Shown here: positions 4,570-5,440 of the stretch, one piece after another
Layout: the number at the start of each line of letters is the position of its first letter
Position numbering within the stretch: the stretch's first letter is position 1
NCBI GenBank assembly: GCA_012797825.1
Contig: JAAZOI010000220.1
Span: 1-5,440, forward strand
DNA: 5,440 bases
Source of the DNA: Eubacteriaceae bacterium
Lineage (GTDB): Bacteria > Bacillota > Clostridia > Eubacteriales > UBA1433
Direction of reading: 5' to 3'
The notes under the pieces: model-generated
Told to the model about the DNA's origin: nothing
The model's input: only the letters and a program-made list of their open reading frames with translations
Databases searched by the model: none
Program-made: the position numbers and the translations under genes

Positions 4570-5440
4570 TTAGCTCGCCCACAGCGTTATTCCAGGAACG
4601 GTTTTATTAAAATCGTCTTCGACAACAATACCCACGCTAAAGAATGCACGAGTTATAGCAACGTATAACTTCGCCCGTGTGGTTTCCTCTAACTGGCAGT
4701 TTCCAGAGCATAGCCACTTAAGCATATCCTTGGTAGGGTAGATTACAACATGATTAAAGTCAAGCCCTTTAGCTTCGCCAAAATTCATAACAGCACCATT
4801 TGCTATTGGCGTGGTCGAATTATTATAGCGCAACTGCATTGGGTTATATCTACAATAATAATTGTTAAAATCGCTATTCTTCACAAAAAAGATACCCATA
4901 TGATCATCTGTCAGAGATAGCTGTGATTTGCATTCGGGTAAATTAGGAAACAGCTTTGAAGAAAGCGCACAAATTTCCGCCGAGTTTCGATGAGATACGT
5001 TTAATGTCGTTTCATCAATGTCACAAGGTAGCTTTTTGCATTCAGTCTGGATGAAATCTTTTATCTTGCCGTTCGTATACTTCTGATATTTTTTATCATG
5101 GTGAGTAAGGTAAACTGTTTGGCGCGGATCGCCAACCATCGTAAGGCTCAAGGAGCTTTGCATAAACAACATAATTAGCTCTAAATCCCAGCCAGCCATA
5201 TCCTGGACTTCATCTATGTAAATACGGCTGAATATTTTCTCAAGTCGTTTTATAACGTAGCCGCCAGATTCCTCGTTACACCTAAAAACCAGCTTAGATA
5301 ATTTGTCAGAGTAAACATCCATCCTCGAATTAAAATAATACTTATAAAAATTATCTTCGCTCCAATAAACAGGGAATTTCTTATTCATATATCTAAATCC
5401 AGATGCAGTAGCGGTCAATTCCATACCCTTTACCCGTTCA
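4570..5440 (-). CDS. SF1 (UvrD/Rep-like) helicase, 5' end outside the window
   Basis: The frame is open to the window edge (five more codons upstream of the Met at 5424), so this is the C-terminal part of a larger protein; the Walker A motif must lie beyond the edge. Counting from the Met at 5424, superfamily-1 motifs appear in order. Motif II is IYIDEVQD (68-75, D71-E72 for Mg-ATP), motif III is MVGDPRQTVY (96-105), motif IV is the arginine in VSHRNS (R146), motif V is GEAKGLDFNHVVIY (216-229), and motif VI is KLYVAITRA (252-260, arginine finger R259). It should be an ATP-driven 3'-5' DNA translocase or helicase. The short spacing between motifs leaves little room for the large 1B/2B subdomains of housekeeping UvrD, PcrA or Rep, and it ends directly after motif VI. 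With the HEPN partner 36 bases downstream this points to a defence helicase rather than a repair enzyme. GajB of Gabija is a comparable defence UvrD-like protein, but identity with it is not claimed. Confidence 0.88.
   Translation of the reverse strand, partial: ERVKGMELTATASGFRYMNKKFPVYWSEDNFYKYYFNSRMDVYSDKLSKLVFRCNEESGGYVIKRLEKIFSRIYIDEVQDMAGWDLELIMLFMQSSLSLTMVGDPRQTVYLTHHDKKYQKYTNGKIKDFIQTECKKLPCDIDETTLNVSHRNSAEICALSSKLFPNLPECKSQLSLTDDHMGIFFVKNSDFNNYYCRYNPMQLRYNNSTTPIANGAVMNFGEAKGLDFNHVVIYPTKDMLKWLCSGNCQLEETTRAKLYVAITRAFFSVGIVVEDDFNKTVPGITLWAS

Overview
The window looks like a piece of a low-GC Gram-positive chromosome, most likely an anaerobic Clostridia-type Firmicute. This inference rests on AT-rich intergenic DNA, strong GGAGG/GAGGTG ribosome binding sites, TTG starts on two genes, near-consensus vegetative promoters, and protein families (CGGC domain, DUF554) that are common in that group. 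No rRNA, tRNA, CRISPR array or transposase gene was recognised.

Left part (1-2615, all + strand). The 3' end of an unidentified gene (to 80) runs into a 110-residue CGGC-domain protein (108-440). A second CGGC paralogue starts at a TTG with its own promoter (1115-1444). A DUF554 multi-pass membrane protein follows (1932-2615), also with its own promoter, just behind a terminator-like hairpin. The gaps between these genes are mostly filled by a family of diverged repeats. Copies of about 160-230 bp lie behind each CGGC gene and behind the DUF554 gene, two of them as tandem pairs. A 65-bp core containing a perfect GGGCGAAC/GTTCGCCC hairpin is present twice with only two differences.

Middle part (2890-3560, + strand). 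A small protein of about 140 residues resembles the PBECR (phage Barnase-EndoU-ColicinE5/D-RelE-like) nuclease fold. It is read from an extended -10 promoter and a TTG start. Exactly at its stop codon begins a near-perfect promoter (TTGACA, 17 bp, TAAAAT). This drives no protein, but a stretch of about 140 nt that folds into a closing stem, three hairpins with a possible loop-loop contact, and a strong intrinsic terminator. I read this as a freestanding structured small RNA of a class I do not recognise. It is the most interesting object in the window.

Right part (3560-5440). A gene-free gap carries two further strong hairpins. Beyond it are two minus-strand genes in an operon: an SF1 (UvrD/Rep-like) helicase cut off by the window edge, then an abortive-infection protein with a C-terminal HEPN-like R-x4-6-H motif. 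The pairing suggests an anti-phage defence module whose upstream part lies outside the window. The PBECR-like gene and the small RNA lie tail-to-tail with this operon, so 2890-5440 may be one accessory island next to housekeeping DNA.
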